A stretch of 64,000 nt of DNA, taken from assembly GCA_014529385.2 (NCBI GenBank), contig CM043942.1:5420501-5484500 (forward strand). The letters are read 5' to 3'. Positions 12,166 to 24,408 of the stretch are shown one piece after another. A model generated the notes under the pieces. That model was given only the letters and a program-made list of their open reading frames with translations, ran no database searches and had not been told where the DNA came from. Position 1 is the stretch's first letter. The number at the start of each line of letters is the position of its first letter. The position numbers and the translations under genes were made by a program. The stretch is from Adiantum capillus-veneris. Lineage: Eukaryota > Streptophyta > Polypodiopsida > Polypodiales > Pteridaceae.

Positions 12166-12365
12166 ACCTCCCACTTAAAGTCCAATGTGGTACTTTTAGT
12201 GTGAGAGAAGCTACTATACAAGCTAATATACAATAGATGTAGAGAAGTGATGTACTATCCTACACCTAACTGCTTGCGAAAATGCGCAAAGCTCTATGAG
12301 GGAAGTCCTTTTGTAAGTAGATCAGCAGGATTTTGTGTGGTGTGAACTTTGACAAGCTGAAGTTG
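12166..12365 (-). pseudogene. Copia pol C-terminus (end of RNase H) beyond the gypsy A insertion
   Basis: The minus frame QLQLVKVHTTQNPADLLTKG directly continues ...YHFIKEMLEDK at 24660, with the gypsy insertion between. NPADLLTKxLP is the conserved end of copia RNase H. A TAG after LPS (12294-12296) is followed by FAHFRKQLGVG, the likely original C-terminus, then the polypurine tract. Confidence 0.88.
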
Positions 12366-12370
12366 CTTAT
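12366..12370 (+). other. Target-site duplication CTTAT, left of gypsy A
   Basis: CTTAT here and at 24655-24659 flank gypsy A. Removing A and one copy restores the copia RNase H frame. Confidence 0.93.
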
Positions 12371-12967
12371 TGTTAACCATCACGGATCACGGACACCCCA
12401 TCACCTACGACGGACGTGTATTATGTATTTGGTAGAGTCAGGTATTGGGCTTGTCGGACCAATAGGAAAAGGGTAAGAGTGATCGCCGATGAGAGGCGCA
12501 CTCTAACTGGGACATTCAAGGGATTAGTTGGCTAAGCATGGACGCCCAAGTGTGAATGGGGTGAGCTCATATAAAAGCCAACTAAACCTAAAATTCACTC
12601 ATTCTCTCATTTGTGCAATAGAAGAGTGCTCTTGCTCCATCTCCATCTCCATCTCCATCTCCATCTTCTTCTTCTTCACCTCCTTGTGTGTGTGTGTATG
12701 TATGTGTGAGAGAGAGGGAGAGTGTGTGTGCGATCGAGCATTACGAAGGCACGACGACGGCGAAACGGTTGAGCGCGGCAAGACTGCAGCTTCTTTTTCA
12801 TCGCGGCGAGGAATCCACCATGAAGGCGAGCGTAGAGCGTTGAGTGACACACCCTTTGCTCTCTTGAGCTTGCTAGATTAGTCTTGTTGTGTGCTTGGAG
12901 CCATTTGTGGCTCGCACACGGTGTATCGGCAAGTCCCTTGCTTCGACAGTGCGGCAAGGAGCGCACA
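12371..12967 (+). repeat. Gypsy A 5' LTR
   Basis: It starts TGTTAACC and ends GCGCACA, the same ends as 30275-30865 and 43042-43705. A TATAAAA box at 12570-12576 lies about 200 bp in and probably drives transcription; a CT/GT/GA-rich stretch follows it. Confidence 0.92.
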
Positions 12968-12971
12968 TTTT

Positions 12972-12989
12972 TGGCGCCGCTGCCGGGGG
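12972..12989 (+). promoter_or_regulatory. Gypsy A primer binding site, tRNA-Asp type
   Basis: TGGCGCCGCTGCCGGGGG matches the complement of the plant tRNA-Asp 3' end (TGGCGCCGTTGCCGGGG) with one internal mismatch. It sits 4 bases after the LTR. This tRNA is typical for Athila-like elements. The site is deleted in copy B. Confidence 0.85.
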
Positions 12990-13962
12990 ATCGCCCTGCA
13001 CTAAGCCCAAGAGGCACTTTGTGCTTCTCCTATGAGTTGTTTGTAGTAGGAAAGAAGAGGAAGAGGAAGAGGAATGAGTTGTTTTTCTGCAAGTTGTTAA
13101 TTTCTATGTTTTCTGCAAGTTCTGTGATTTCTGCATAATGTTGTGTTTTCTGTTTGCACACAATCTTTGCACAATTAGTAGTCGTTAGCTTGTTTGCAGT
13201 GAATGAATAAATAGGAAGGCAGTTAGCAATTTCTGCTTGCACACAGTCTGCACACAGTTTTCTGTCAAGGTTTGCCTACACACAGTCTTTGCACAGTAAG
13301 GTAGTGAGAGAGGAAGTAGGTGGACAGTTAGCTCACTGTCAGTAAGCAGTTAACAGATTAGTCAGTGGTTAGCATCACTGTTAGTAAGTAGATAAGGTAG
13401 TGAGCTATTGACTGGGAGTTAGGTAGGTAACAGTGTGTGTGGCCAAGAAAGGGTCACCTAAACCAAAAATATTTAAGCGTGAGTGATTGGGGGGCTACAC
13501 TAAAACTTTGATCGGGATTGTTTCCCCAAGCCCAAGCCCAAGCCCAAGCCTCAGTCCTCAGTCTTATGATATATACTAGACTCACTCTTATATATATACC
13601 CTATCCCCTCAAGAGGGAATGAGAGCATGTGGGGCAAGTCCCCCACTCTCCTCCCTTCTCTTCCTACTTGCACCCTTAGACTTTCTAATTTGGGCCTAGT
13701 TCCCTACTAGAAATTGACGCTTTTAGGGATTCCGAGGGCATAAAGTGACCAAACGGAGGGCTGTAAAGCACGGCATGTCCCTCTGACCGAGACGCTTGTT
13801 TTGAGCTATCATACGTTGTATTCTATAGCTGGGTCAGAAAAAAAGGACCAAAAAATCAATAAATAAATAAATAAGAAAAGACTTGGGTTGCAAAACACCC
13901 AAAATTACTAGGTGAGCAACCTTCACGGGCCCTCACTGACACTTCTAGGGGATCCAAGTCAT
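12990..13962 (+). other. Gypsy A untranslated leader
   Basis: About 1 kb without a long frame, rich in repeats of TTTGCACA/TGCAAG-type words, with short (CCCAAG)n repeats near 13525-13552. The matching leader of B is 30866-31877. A packaging or dimerisation role is usual for such leaders but is not shown here. Confidence 0.6.
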
Positions 13963-16900
13963 ATGAACCTACGCTTTGGACGAGTGTTAGAGCACGAGCA
14001 TATTGGTAGTGCCTCCATTTACGCGGGCACCCATTATTCCTCCACCTTAGGTTCTGGACCTTCAGTCGGGACTCAAGGTAGCGCGACCCAAGATCCTCAT
14101 ATCGCGTCTAGTGATTCTTCCTCTGACTAGGAAGTCATGGAGGGGTATCCTACACCAAACCCTGATAGTTCAAGTCAAGACATGCATGCCATGGGCCCAC
14201 GGCCCGGGTCCAGCGTGTTTAGCCGCTTAAAAGAGACCCTTAGTAGAGCTACTCGCTCCGAACATGCGATTAATGAAATAAATGAAGGGAGTGGGGAAGT
14301 AAATTCGTCATTCATGCCTAAAATGGACCCTATGCTTCTTGAGAGTGTGCATGTGAATGTTCCATCCAGTGCACCTCCTGATCCTTTAGGACTATCTCCC
14401 TTTGAGGTTTTACTACCCGATGGTAGGAGTCTTGCCGAAGTAAAAGAGATCGAACGCTATATGCAAGCAACAAAGGAGAGGGAAATTGAGAACCTACGAA
14501 GGCTAAAACAAAGTCGAGCCCTGAAAGCAAAGGCTCCTATGACAACAATCATGCCAGCCGAGCAACCGAGTGCTCCCAAGGTAGCAGTCACGGAGGGGCA
14601 AGCTATGGGGAGCAATAATGCTTCCACTTCAAGGGAAACCTCCAGCACGCCAGGCCTAGATGGGATATGCCTAAATGGAAATTGGGAGTATGACCTACAA
14701 GCAGAAGCTTTAACTGATCGATACACAGGACACACCTATCATGTGGGTTGGTTAGATGTTCTACAATCCACATCGGGTGCTACTAGCATAGATGAGCAAC
14801 AACAGAAAGTCTGTGATGTCCTCCATAGGATTGTCGAGTTAGAAAGACAGAACACAGGGATCAACATGCCTTCAACATGCCTAATAAGATTCTTGGATAC
14901 GGGAAAGGCCAACCAACCAACCCTGTCACAAATGGAGACTCCCTCAGTGAGCCCCATTGATCCTCCATATGTTGTTTCGCCAGGAGCCTCAGTACAATCG
15001 GAGCCCACAAGTGGCAGCTTTACCTTCCCAGATCTAGCTCATCTTTCTCTTAATGTTACTACGGCTACCATGCATATCCCAATGGTGAGCATGACAAGAA
15101 GTACACCATGGAGTTCATTTGTTAACACTGCGCCGATGCCTAGTAGCACAGTTCCCCCAACTATACCTACATGTATGTATCAATCATGTGCACCTGTCGC
15201 ACCTCAGCCTCATGTAGCTCCTACACCTCCAATTATTCCAAGAGCTTACAATCCACAATGGAATTATCCAAGCTCGTATACAAGTGGAGCCATGCCATTT
15301 AATAATAACATGCCATATCAGGCACCCCCTATGCCTAGGGCCACGCCTGTAAACTTTGGACCATCGTCTGGTGCGCCACCATACGAAATTTGGGACCCAA
15401 GAGCCGCGCGTATGCCAAGGCCAAGGCCAAGGCCAACTCCCATCTCACATGTGGTTCCAGGAGCACATACACCCATTATACCTGCTCAAATAGGAGATTT
15501 GGCAGCATTTGCTCAAACTATCGGTCGCTCTATTGCGGAAAACATGCGTAGTGCACCTGATAGAGAGCCTAGGAGCAAGGCAGTTCAAGTAGCTAAGCTC
15601 ACACAGAAATTCAGTGGAGACGGAGATGCTAGAAAGCATATGGAAGTCTTTGAACATGTGTGCGATTCCTTGGAAGAGCACAATGAGCTACATAAGTGTA
15701 AGGCTTTGAGTTTGACCCTAAGCGGAAAGGCTGGAGATTGGTATAGAACCTTAAGAGTAGAAGAGAAAACGATCTACTCTACTCTTAGGAGACTGTTCTT
15801 AAAAGAATACATACGAGAGGGAGTACTTTGGGGTGTAGCCTCTCAGCTCCAGAAAGCCCAACGAGAAGAAGGTGAATCCGTGAGAGACTTCATTAGTCGC
15901 CTAAAGAATTTGAATTCTTGATGCAATCCAAACGAGCGATTCAACAACAACCAATTGCTCGATAGATTCATTAGGGGACGACGACATGAAAGTATCTATA
16001 ATGGCCTAGTCATTAGAGGTATCACTACTTGGGAAGCAGTCACCATGAATGCAATCCAATTGGAGGATAATTTAATGATTGCAGGAGAAAGAGTGTCTGC
16101 GGAGCTGAAGTCAAGTAGCTCGCAAGCATCAGGGCATGAGCAAATGAAGATAAAGCCAATCGTGAAAGAGCAAACGATATCTGAGATGACTTTGGCAGAT
16201 CTCACCAAGGCCATCCAAGAAAGCCTTAGGGGTAATCATGCTCCACAAAACACTCATATGTATCCAAGAAGGGAGCAACAATGGCGCTCAATTTGCTTGG
16301 ACCCACATACTACGAGTGAATGCCCTACTTTCAGAGTAAAGTTTAACGGGACTTGTAACGCGTGTGGTAGGTATGGCCATCAAGCGAAGGATTGCCTAAT
16401 GCTTAAACGCATCATGGAAAATAGACTGCCTATACCTTGGGCAGACTCACCTCGAGTTCCTGCATTGATGCCTACCCCACCCATGGAGCAACAGTTGCCA
16501 TTACAGCACATGGTCCCTAGAACCCAAAATGTGGTCCAAACCACACCATTGCCACCTCCGGTGCTAGGACCACAGCCCCCTCATGCAAGAGTTACACCTA
16601 TGAACCAAATAGGTTGCGAGTCATCTAGTACTTATGTAGATTGCGAAGAGGACATAGACTCTAGTATCACCTATGGAGTCGACATGCTTGAGGAGTGTCC
16701 CATGTACTATATGGAAGACCATTGGGGACAAATCAAACTGGTATATCAAGCTAGTGCGCTAGCAGCAAGAGGCCAAAACATTAATAGTGTTGCCAGGAGA
16801 CCACTTCTTCAGTGCTACGAATGTGGTGGACCACATCGAGTAGCTGAGTGCCCCATTAGAATGCAAAAGAATGCTGCACTAATGCAAACAAGTCAAGGGA

Positions 16901-17900
16901 GTGCATTGGCAATGCCAATACTCATTTGTAATCGTTGTGGCATAGATCATTTGATCGCACAGTGTCCTAACAATCCAAACGCACCGAAAATCACACCATT
17001 GAACTTAATAGAGATTGTTGATGGGACACCACCAACTATAAACATAGCACCAGTGAATGCACTCACACGGTCGATGCTCCAAAAGCAAAATTACATCCTC
17101 GAAGAGAGAGATGCTGCATCCATTGGCCGAGCGAGAAAGAAGAAAACACGAAGAAAGAAATCCCTTAATGCTTCTAGCTCAAAACCTAGTTCAAAGACTA
17201 ACATAGGGACAGGAGAGGATCCCGTGTATATGAATGACCCTGAGGATGACTCAGATTTGATAGAGACCACGGAGACCAAAACTATTACTACAAAGGAAAA
17301 AGCCAGTGAGGAGGATCACGAGAGGGAATTACGACGAACACCAAAAGAGTATTCAAAGTTAAACCACCCAGTTGCGAACCCCCAAGATAAGCCACGAGAG
17401 ACGAAAAATGAGGATTGCAAGAGAAAGATTGGAACCTATCCAAACCCAACAGTGGAATTTGAACGAGTCCAACAACTGAGGGGTTTGGTGGAAGAAACTC
17501 AACGAACATTAGAACCTGAACCCAAACATATCCAGATGTCGGACACAGTGTTTCCCAACATGTTCAACCTCACAAGAACTACAGGCCGTTAGCTATACCT
17601 AGTATCATTCGGGAAGAGAGTGAGGGTAGGACATCTGAAAGTGGACACACACCTTTCCTACTAGGGAGAATGTTTGGTGAGGGAATGCCCGACCCCCTTG
17701 AGGAAGTGGAGATTCCATCTTCACCATTCTCTAGTCAGGGCCCTACGTCCCACAAGATGCCATTAAATGTTGCCAAATTGATGGATTTCATGTCTTCAGA
17801 AGTTAGAACCACCATCATGTCCAAACTATATAAAGACCCTGAGGTAGGCTCAGCTCTTCGAGCCTTCCTCAATGGAGAATTACAGGCCGGATTACCATAG
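13963..17900 (+). pseudogene. Gypsy A gag, very long, three zinc knuckles
   Basis: The frame from the first ATG (MNLRFGRVLEHE) runs about 1310 codons to a TAG at 17898-17900 shared with copy B. The N-terminal half is Pro/Ser/Met-rich and poorly conserved. The gag core is near 15580-15930 (MEVFEHVCDSLEEHNELHK, WYRTLR). Three CX2CX4HX4C knuckles follow: CNACGRYGHQAKDC (about 16353), CYECGGPHRVAEC (about 16813) and CNRCGIDHLIAQC (about 16927), the last two with a 4-residue spacer variant. Copy A is broken by TAG at 14128, TGA at 15919 and a frameshift near 17555. None of these is in copy B, so they postdate the common ancestor. Confidence 0.88.
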
Positions 17901-17909
17901 TTTGCACAT

Positions 17910-20900
17910 ATGAACAAACCTGATTCGGTAATGAATGATGAGGAACATTTAGCACCACCATCTGACCTAGCGGGACATGAATCTGTAATTGAAGTACCCG
18001 TTAACAAGTTGGGGCAATACTTTGAAGGTGATGAATCTAATGCTACTCTGCCAATCACTACTAAAGGATTAACTGTAAAGGGAGTCCTTGACGGTGGTGC
18101 GGGAGTCAGCATGGTGACAAAGAGTTGTTGGGAGTCTATGGGGAGACCTCGCCTTGAAGCCACAAGCGTAGTCATAAAAATGGCTAATGGATCTATTGTT
18201 ACACCTACTGGAATGCTTGAGGATCTCAGGATCAAGGTCTTGGGACACAAGGTAAGGCAAACTTTCATTGTTATGGATTTTTCCAAGCATCCTATGTCAT
18301 TTGAGATGATCTTAGGGCGTCCATTCATGAGGGAAGCAAAAATGGTGCATGACTCGTCCAAACACCACGTCTACTTACAGTTCCAAGACTCTGTCATTCG
18401 AGTTGATCTTTTAAGTGGTCGAACGCATCCTCTAGGAAATAAATTCATCATTGATAATCGATCAGACACAACAATTCACTCAGCTCCATTACAATATTGT
18501 TACACGTGTAACGAAGACACGGATATTGGGGAGAACTCTCCTTATATGGATATCCTACCCGGAATGGCTGAGTCAGACAATGTCGATTGGGTACACCTAG
18601 CGGCAACTATAGATACATGGGGAGCTAGAGGAACAACCTGGGTAACACCAGATGGGGAAGAGATACCACACATTGCACCAGTAAACATGTTAGGTGTAGC
18701 GCATGTAACATCCGATGATAAGAAAGACGCACGCCTACCTGAGAGTGAAATCGATGATTCCTCAAAGGCTTCAGGCCAATACACATTAGAAACAGAATCT
18801 CAGGGAGAAATGGATTCAGAACCTGAGGAAACATCGAGTGAGCCAAGTATAGAAACTGAACACTCAAGGTCTAGTACGACCATCTATGGTAATTTATATG
18901 AGAGTGAAGAAGATACAAGCGAAGACCTATCAAGCGAGTCGAGTTCAAACATTTACCAAAATCAAAACCTTAACAAGAAACAAGGTCATATAAGAGACGA
19001 CGATATCGAGCAAATGTAAGAGCTAGGATAAACAAGGAAGGATCTACTGCAGAATGGCTTAGCTATCTAGGGGCATGTGATGCTTATCGAAAGCTAGTAG
19101 ACAATTAGGGTGAACATCTCCAGAGTGTCATGTGGTGCAGCCCGCGACCCATTGACCTCGCTCAATTGGAGGTTACAGAGCCGAAATTGAGTCGAACTAT
19201 AAGAAGACGTCAAAACCGAGAGTTAGCACAACAACAAAAGGAGGCAGAACTAAAAGAAAGGTCTCCGTCAGGACAAGAGCCTGCTGACTTACATACGGCT
19301 CCTGAACATTTTAAATCTTATACCACGGGGGAGCGAAAGGTTGTGTATGCCAAAGCCCAACGAATACCTACCAATGGAAGCAGTGGAGTCTATGATGGTC
19401 CAGCGGTAGTTAAAGAGATAGAATTAGCAGAACCAGGTGAGGAGTCTAAACCAGTCTTTATTGCTCAAGACCTTACCGAAACTGAAGAGGCTGTACTTAA
19501 GGAGCTCCTCAAGGAATACAAGGATATCTTTGCTTGGACATATCATGACATGAAGGGAGTTCCACCTTCTGTGGTGCAACATACAATTCCCATGATCAAC
19601 AATGCTAAACCCGTCCAGCAACGACCCTATCCAATGAATCCTAAGTACGCCAAAATTGTACAAGAGGAGATTGAAAAACTTATCCAATGTGGATTCATAT
19701 ACCCTATTGAGCACTCAGAATGGGTTTCTCCAATAGTCATTGTGCCAAAAAAGAATGGGAAACTAAGAGTGTGCGTGGACCTCAAGAAAGTTAATGCAGT
19801 CACTAGGAGAGATCATTATCCCTTGCCATATTCAGAACATGTGCTTGAAAGAGTTGCGGGCAAGGAAGCTTATAGATTTTTAGATGGTTACTCTGGTTAC
19901 AATCAAATCACAATTGCATTAGAGGACCAAGCTAAAACTGCTTTTATCACAAAGTTTGGAGTGTTTGCATTTCGTGTTATGGCTTTTGGCTTAACGAATG
20001 CCCCTGCTACATTCCAACGATTAATAAACACTGCGTTTAAAGAATTTATAAGGGAGTTTTGTGAAGCTTTCCTAGAAGACCTTTGTGTTTATTCTTCTTG
20101 GGAGAAGCATTTGTTATATCTATGAAAAATATTTGAAAGGTGCAGATTTTATCGCATCTCATTGAACCCTTTCAAATGCCAATTTTGGGTTAAGCATGGA
20201 GTCATTCTAGGGCATATAGTGTCCAAGAACGGGATATCCACAGATGAGAGTAAGATTAAAGTCATTGCCGATTTGCCACCACCTACGAACTATAAAGGAG
20301 TTCAAAGATTTATGGGCCATGTTGGTTATTATCGAAGATTTATTTTAAACTTTGCCGAGATAGCGCGTCCATTGTACAAGCTTCTTACCGAGATTCACTG
20401 GACGGAAGAATGTCATCAATCATATGAGTTATTAAAGAAGGCCCTAACAAGTGCTCCAATCCTGCGAACACCTGATTGGAATGTACCTTTTCATGTGCAT
20501 ATTGATGCATCAAATTTTGATATTGGGTGAGTTCTAACTCAACCAGGAGAACATAAATTGGACTACCCTATTAGCTTTGCAAGTCGCCAATTAAATGATG
20601 CCGAGATGAACTACACTACTACAGAGTGCGAAGGTCTAGCTATGATTTACGCAGTAAAGAAATTTCGCTATTACCTTCTTGCTACCAAGTTTGTGTTTTA
20701 TGTTGATCATCAAGCATTGCTATATATGGTAAACAAGCCGTGTTCCACAGGTCGAATTACGCAATGGTTGTTAATTCTTCTTGAGTTTGACTTCACCGTT
20801 GTTGTGAGGCCTGGGAGGAAACATGTCATGGCGGATCATTTATCTCGTATCCCTAATGGCGAAGCTCCTACGGGGGTTGATGATGAATTGCCTGATACTC

Positions 20901-22079
20901 CTTTGTTCATTGTTGAGAGAATGCCTGAATGGAGTGAAAAGATTGTTAACTTCTTAGTTAATGGTTTTCCACCCAAAGAACTGCGAAAAGATATAACTCG
21001 AAAATTAATCAAGGAATGCGAACCCTATTGCTTACTGGCTGGAACTCTCTATAAGAGAGGAAAAGATGATGTTCTTAGACGCTGTGCCCGCGAGGATGAG
21101 TATTTATATATTCTACAAGAGGCACACATGGACGTAGCTGGTGGTCACTTTTCAGGAAAGTTGACTGCCCGAAAGATCTTACAGTCAGGCTATTGGTGGC
21201 CCACTCTGTTTAAGGATGCATCACTTTTTGCAAAGGGATGTGATGAATGCCAACGCTTCAACAAGCCACAAAGAAGGGATAGGATGCCTCTACATCCCAT
21301 CAAGGTAACCCAACCATTTGAAAAGTGGGGCTTAGACATTGTAGGACTGATTAGTCCGGCTGCACGTAACACGCAATCACGATATATCATTGTCGCTACC
21401 GACTATGTAAGCAAATGGGCTGAAGCAAAAGCAACACGAAAGGCAGATACAAAAACAACAGCTAAGTTCCTCTTTGAGAACATTATCACACGTTTTGGAT
21501 GCCCCTTTGAACTTGTGAGTGACAATGGAACTCATTTTATAAATGAAGTAATAAAAGAACTCACATCAAACTTCATGATATCTCACCACAAGTCTACACC
21601 CTATTATCCCCAAGCAAATGGCCAAGCTGAGAGTACCAACAAAACTCTCATCTCCATTTTGACAAAGACAGTCAAGGCTCATCGCACTGATTGGGACCTA
21701 AAGCTTACATCAGCTTTATGGGCTTATCGTACTGCGTATAAAGTTGCTATTAATTGCACACCGTTTAAGATGGTGTATGGCCAAGAAGCAGTTATGCCAT
21801 GGGAGTTTGTCATTCCTAGTCTTCGAGTAGCTTCTCAAGAAGGTTGGGATGGTAACCCCTTAGTGGAGCGATTATATATCCTGGAAAGGCTAGATGAAGA
21901 AAGGCAATTTGTTGTGGGAGACTCTAGATGGAGTTGAAACCATTGGATTCCTTAATGGGAGTAAATTCAAAAGATATTATGATCCTCTAAGCCAGGAAGA
22001 GTTGCAAGTCATCCATCAAAAGAAGGCTGCCAAGGAACAAGCAGAGCTTAAAAAAATCCAAGCAAGAGTTGAGGCTTGA
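17910..22079 (+). pseudogene. Gypsy A pol: protease, RT, RNase H, integrase
   Basis: Sense order: retropepsin VLDGGAGVSMVTKSCWESMG (Asp at 18090) with EMILGRPFM; RT from about 19600 (VCVDLKKVNAVTRRDHYPLP, FLDGYSGYNQI, AFGLTNAPATFQ); RNase H (HIDASNF, EGLAMIYAVKKF, YVDHQALLY, MADHLSRIP); integrase HHCC (AGGHFSGKLT...CDECQ) and core (WGLDIVG, SDNGTHF, NGQAEST). The catalytic RT box reads FLED (Glu at 20075-20077). TGA at 20123-20125 follows it and is shared with copy B. Private lesions: 1-bp loss near 18985, TGA at 20528, and a deletion near 21913 removing the end of integrase. TGA at 22077-22079 replaces an Arg codon present in B. Confidence 0.9.
20066..20125 (+). other. RT catalytic box FLED and following stop in gypsy A
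   Basis: Codons read A-F-L-E-D-L-C-V-Y-S-S-W, then within 10 residues a TGA followed by KIFERCRFYR, which is normal RT thumb/connection sequence. The usual motif is [YF]xDD. The same Glu and the same stop are found in B at 37483 and 37531. Confidence 0.85.
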
Positions 22080-23374
22080 GAACGACAACAACATCTTAGA
22101 CGCCAACGAGAGGCTAATCTGGGAATCACGCAAGCATTTTTCAAGGACACAGATGACAACTCAGTAGAATCTGAGCCACCCCTACGATACCCAATTGAGC
22201 TAAATAGCCCCTATGGGAAAGTACTATACAATGCCTTATTAGATACGGGAGCTAAACACAATTTGTTATCCTATGGAGTTTGGTGTCAATTAGGGAAACC
22301 GACAATATCCCCGAGTACGATGCAAGTCAAGGGCATTAATAAAAAGAAAACTGCTATTCTTGGACTCCTTCAGACCCCTGTTGTCTATGACAATGGAAGC
22401 ATAGTACAGAGGTTTCTAGTCATGCCCGCACGAGCTATGGAAGGCAACGTAAACCTCGGACGCACGTGGATGTTGGAAACCAAATGCACTATTGATTGGG
22501 ATACTGGTAGTGTCACGATGCGACCACCGACTCTTACCCCTATCATTCAAGCAAAGTCACCTACGTTGCAAACTCTAGCAAAGTTGAAGGATAGCCAACA
22601 TTCACAAGCCAAGGTGGTTAACTCGTCTTTGCCGGCTACCCATGAATCTAGCACCTCAACACTTGTAGTTGCAGCAAGCAGTAATATTGCAAGTACTCAA
22701 CCTGCACGACCTAAGAGTACATATCAATGGGTCCCCAAGGCCTTACTTCCAACTACCTCAACCCTCCCATCCATTCCAAGAAAACATTTCCTGGGAAAAC
22801 CAAGAGCGCGCCCTAGGAGAGTCAAGACCAAATCACGATGGTTCCAAAACAACTATTAGAAGCGCAAGGCTACTATGATGGAAATGAGCAAATTTGGGTA
22901 CCTAAACGTAAAATGTTTCCTTCCCTATCGACAACAAACCCATATGAGTCAAACAGTGTAACGCTAAAGCCAATGGCAGACCGTGGGAAGGGAAAGATCA
23001 CAGAATGCTACACACCTAGTCTAGAGCTAGTTTGGGCTCCAAAGCAAAACCAATTTATTCCACCTAGCTCAAGAAGGGGGGAGTTCCATGAAGCTTCTAG
23101 CTCCTCATGTAATACATCCATAGAGGTAAACGCTTCTACACACCCTCCATCTATAGTAGTGGACCTCCATGTAGCTACAAAAGAATCCACACCTCCCAGT
23201 GTTCAAGAATCACTTGATGAACCACTTCAAGTTCTATCCTGGGAGAGTACCTTACTACCCTTGCAACTTGACGAGGCACCTAGGGTAATAGAAAACTACT
23301 TGCAAAAATCCTCACCTATTACCAACTGGAACAATTGGTTTCAAAGGGTGACGACATCATTTCAAACGGTATGA
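22080..23374 (+). pseudogene. Gypsy A post-integrase extension with second retropepsin-like domain
   Basis: It is in frame with pol and separated only by TGA 22077-22079. NALLDTGAKHNLLSYGVWCQ (Asp at 22242-22244) followed about 70 residues later by LGRTWMLETKCTIDWDTG has the DTGA catalytic loop and the LGR/hydrophobic/ID pattern of retroviral-type aspartic proteases. The remaining 270 or so residues are Ser/Pro/Thr-rich with PKALLPTTST-type repeats and no domain I know. A 1-bp loss near 22843 breaks it in A; B is open to 41001. It ends just before an internal polypurine tract. Function is unknown. Confidence 0.8.
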
Positions 23375-23381
23375 TCTACCC

Positions 23382-23484
23382 AAGGAAGGGGGGAGTGTTT
23401 GTGGACATCCATCATTCACTTGCTTCCCTCTCAACCTTTCTCCCTGACCTCCTAATCTCCGATCTTAGGGAATGTATATATAAA
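23382..23484 (+). promoter_or_regulatory. Internal polypurine tract, LTR-like TGTT junction and TATA box (gypsy A)
   Basis: AAGGAAGGGGGGAG (23382-23395) is followed by TGTTTGTGG. This mirrors the real 3' junction of B (AGGAAGGGGGGCA then TGTTAACC). A TATATATAAA-type box at 23474-23484 lies upstream of the 140-residue ORF. I infer a fossil 3' LTR start that may now act as an internal promoter. Copy B has the same arrangement at 41009-41112. Confidence 0.55.
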
Positions 23485-23619
23485 GACTTATACTCACAAA
23501 AACAAGATAAAAAGTAAAAGAGCAAGATCCATAACACAAATCATAAAAACAAATTATGCACAAGAACACGACCCTTGTAATATTTGCACTCTAACCATCA
23601 TCTATTTGCGTGTACAGAT

Positions 23620-24042
23620 ATGGCTAGTACGCTAGAGTCATCCACTCCTGCCTTGGGTGAGAGGTACCCTCGTTACTTTTCACAAATATTTCACATGGTC
23701 TTTCCAGTGCTTGCATGTGAATGGGATTTGATAGGTACGCTAGCATGTGAGAGGAATTTTGAGGAGTTAGAATGGCTGATACGTCTTTTGACCACATCTG
23801 ATCCATACTTAGTAGAGAGCATTTCTCCCATTGCACAAGCCTACCCTTTTGACCAAGATGACTATAGGGATCTAGTGACCTTCTTAGTAAACATGGGCAC
23901 CTATGATGAAGAAGAAAATTTACACGACTACACGGATGGCACATATGGTCTGATGGATGATGACTTTGTTTATCTCGACGACGAAGATAGGGGTTTAGCC
24001 TTAGGGTTTCCCCCCAACCTCTACAATATCCTATTCCCTTGA
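23620..24042 (+). CDS. Conserved 140-residue 3' ORF of gypsy A, unknown function
   Basis: ATG at 23620 (MASTLESSTPALGERYPRYF) to the TGA at 24042. Copy B has the same intact frame at 41247-41669 with few changes, while gag and pol are broken in both. Composition is acidic and aromatic (NMGTYDEEENLHDYTDGTYG, FVYLDDEDRG). There is no signal peptide, membrane segment or zinc motif, so it does not look like an envelope protein. A GTACAG splice-acceptor-like sequence immediately precedes the ATG in A but reads GTACTG in B. A purine run TAGGGGGAG lies just after the stop. It could be an accessory protein or a captured host fragment. Confidence 0.65.
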   Translation: MASTLESSTPALGERYPRYFSQIFHMVFPVLACEWDLIGTLACERNFEELEWLIRLLTTSDPYLVESISPIAQAYPFDQDDYRDLVTFLVNMGTYDEEENLHDYTDGTYGLMDDDFVYLDDEDRGLALGFPPNLYNILFP

Positions 24043-24295
24043 CTCTGTAGGGGGAGTGCAAATAATTAGGTTAGGGTTCCTTATGTTTTTTGTTGTGTTC
24101 AATAAGTGTTGGTACCTTTTTCCACTAATGTGCCTCCTGGAGGTATTCCTTTTGTTTCCTAGTGTGTACAGGAGCGGGTTGCTATTGGTAGGATTTGGAC
24201 CTTCATGGAATCTTTATCTCGACTCACTCTTCAAATCAAGGGCGACCATCGACACAAACAGGTGTTTCTTGTCCATTAGCATTGCCCCTTATATA
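24043..24295 (+). other. Gypsy A 3' noncoding remnant
   Basis: It matches B 41670-41919 closely and then stops abruptly at GCCCCTTAT. The remaining 1.1 kb of 3' noncoding DNA and the U3 part of the LTR seen in B are missing here. Confidence 0.8.
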
Positions 24296-24408
24296 GAAAG
24301 CTCTTCGAGACCTTTGGAACTAGCTCCATCAGGGAGATTTGACTAGTTGCACAGAGTCCTGCTTGAAATCCTTTTACAACTTCCAAAACTACTAGATTGC
24401 AAAGGAAT
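24296..24408 (+). other. 113-bp filler copied from the unknown gene at 45960-46072
   Basis: Base-by-base comparison with 45960-46072 shows only two differences in 113 bases, same orientation. The left junction lies in element 3' noncoding DNA and the right junction in the LTR GT-rich region. Since the 5' LTR of A is complete, the change happened after integration, most likely as repair of a deletion using a copy of that gene as template. Confidence 0.85.
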
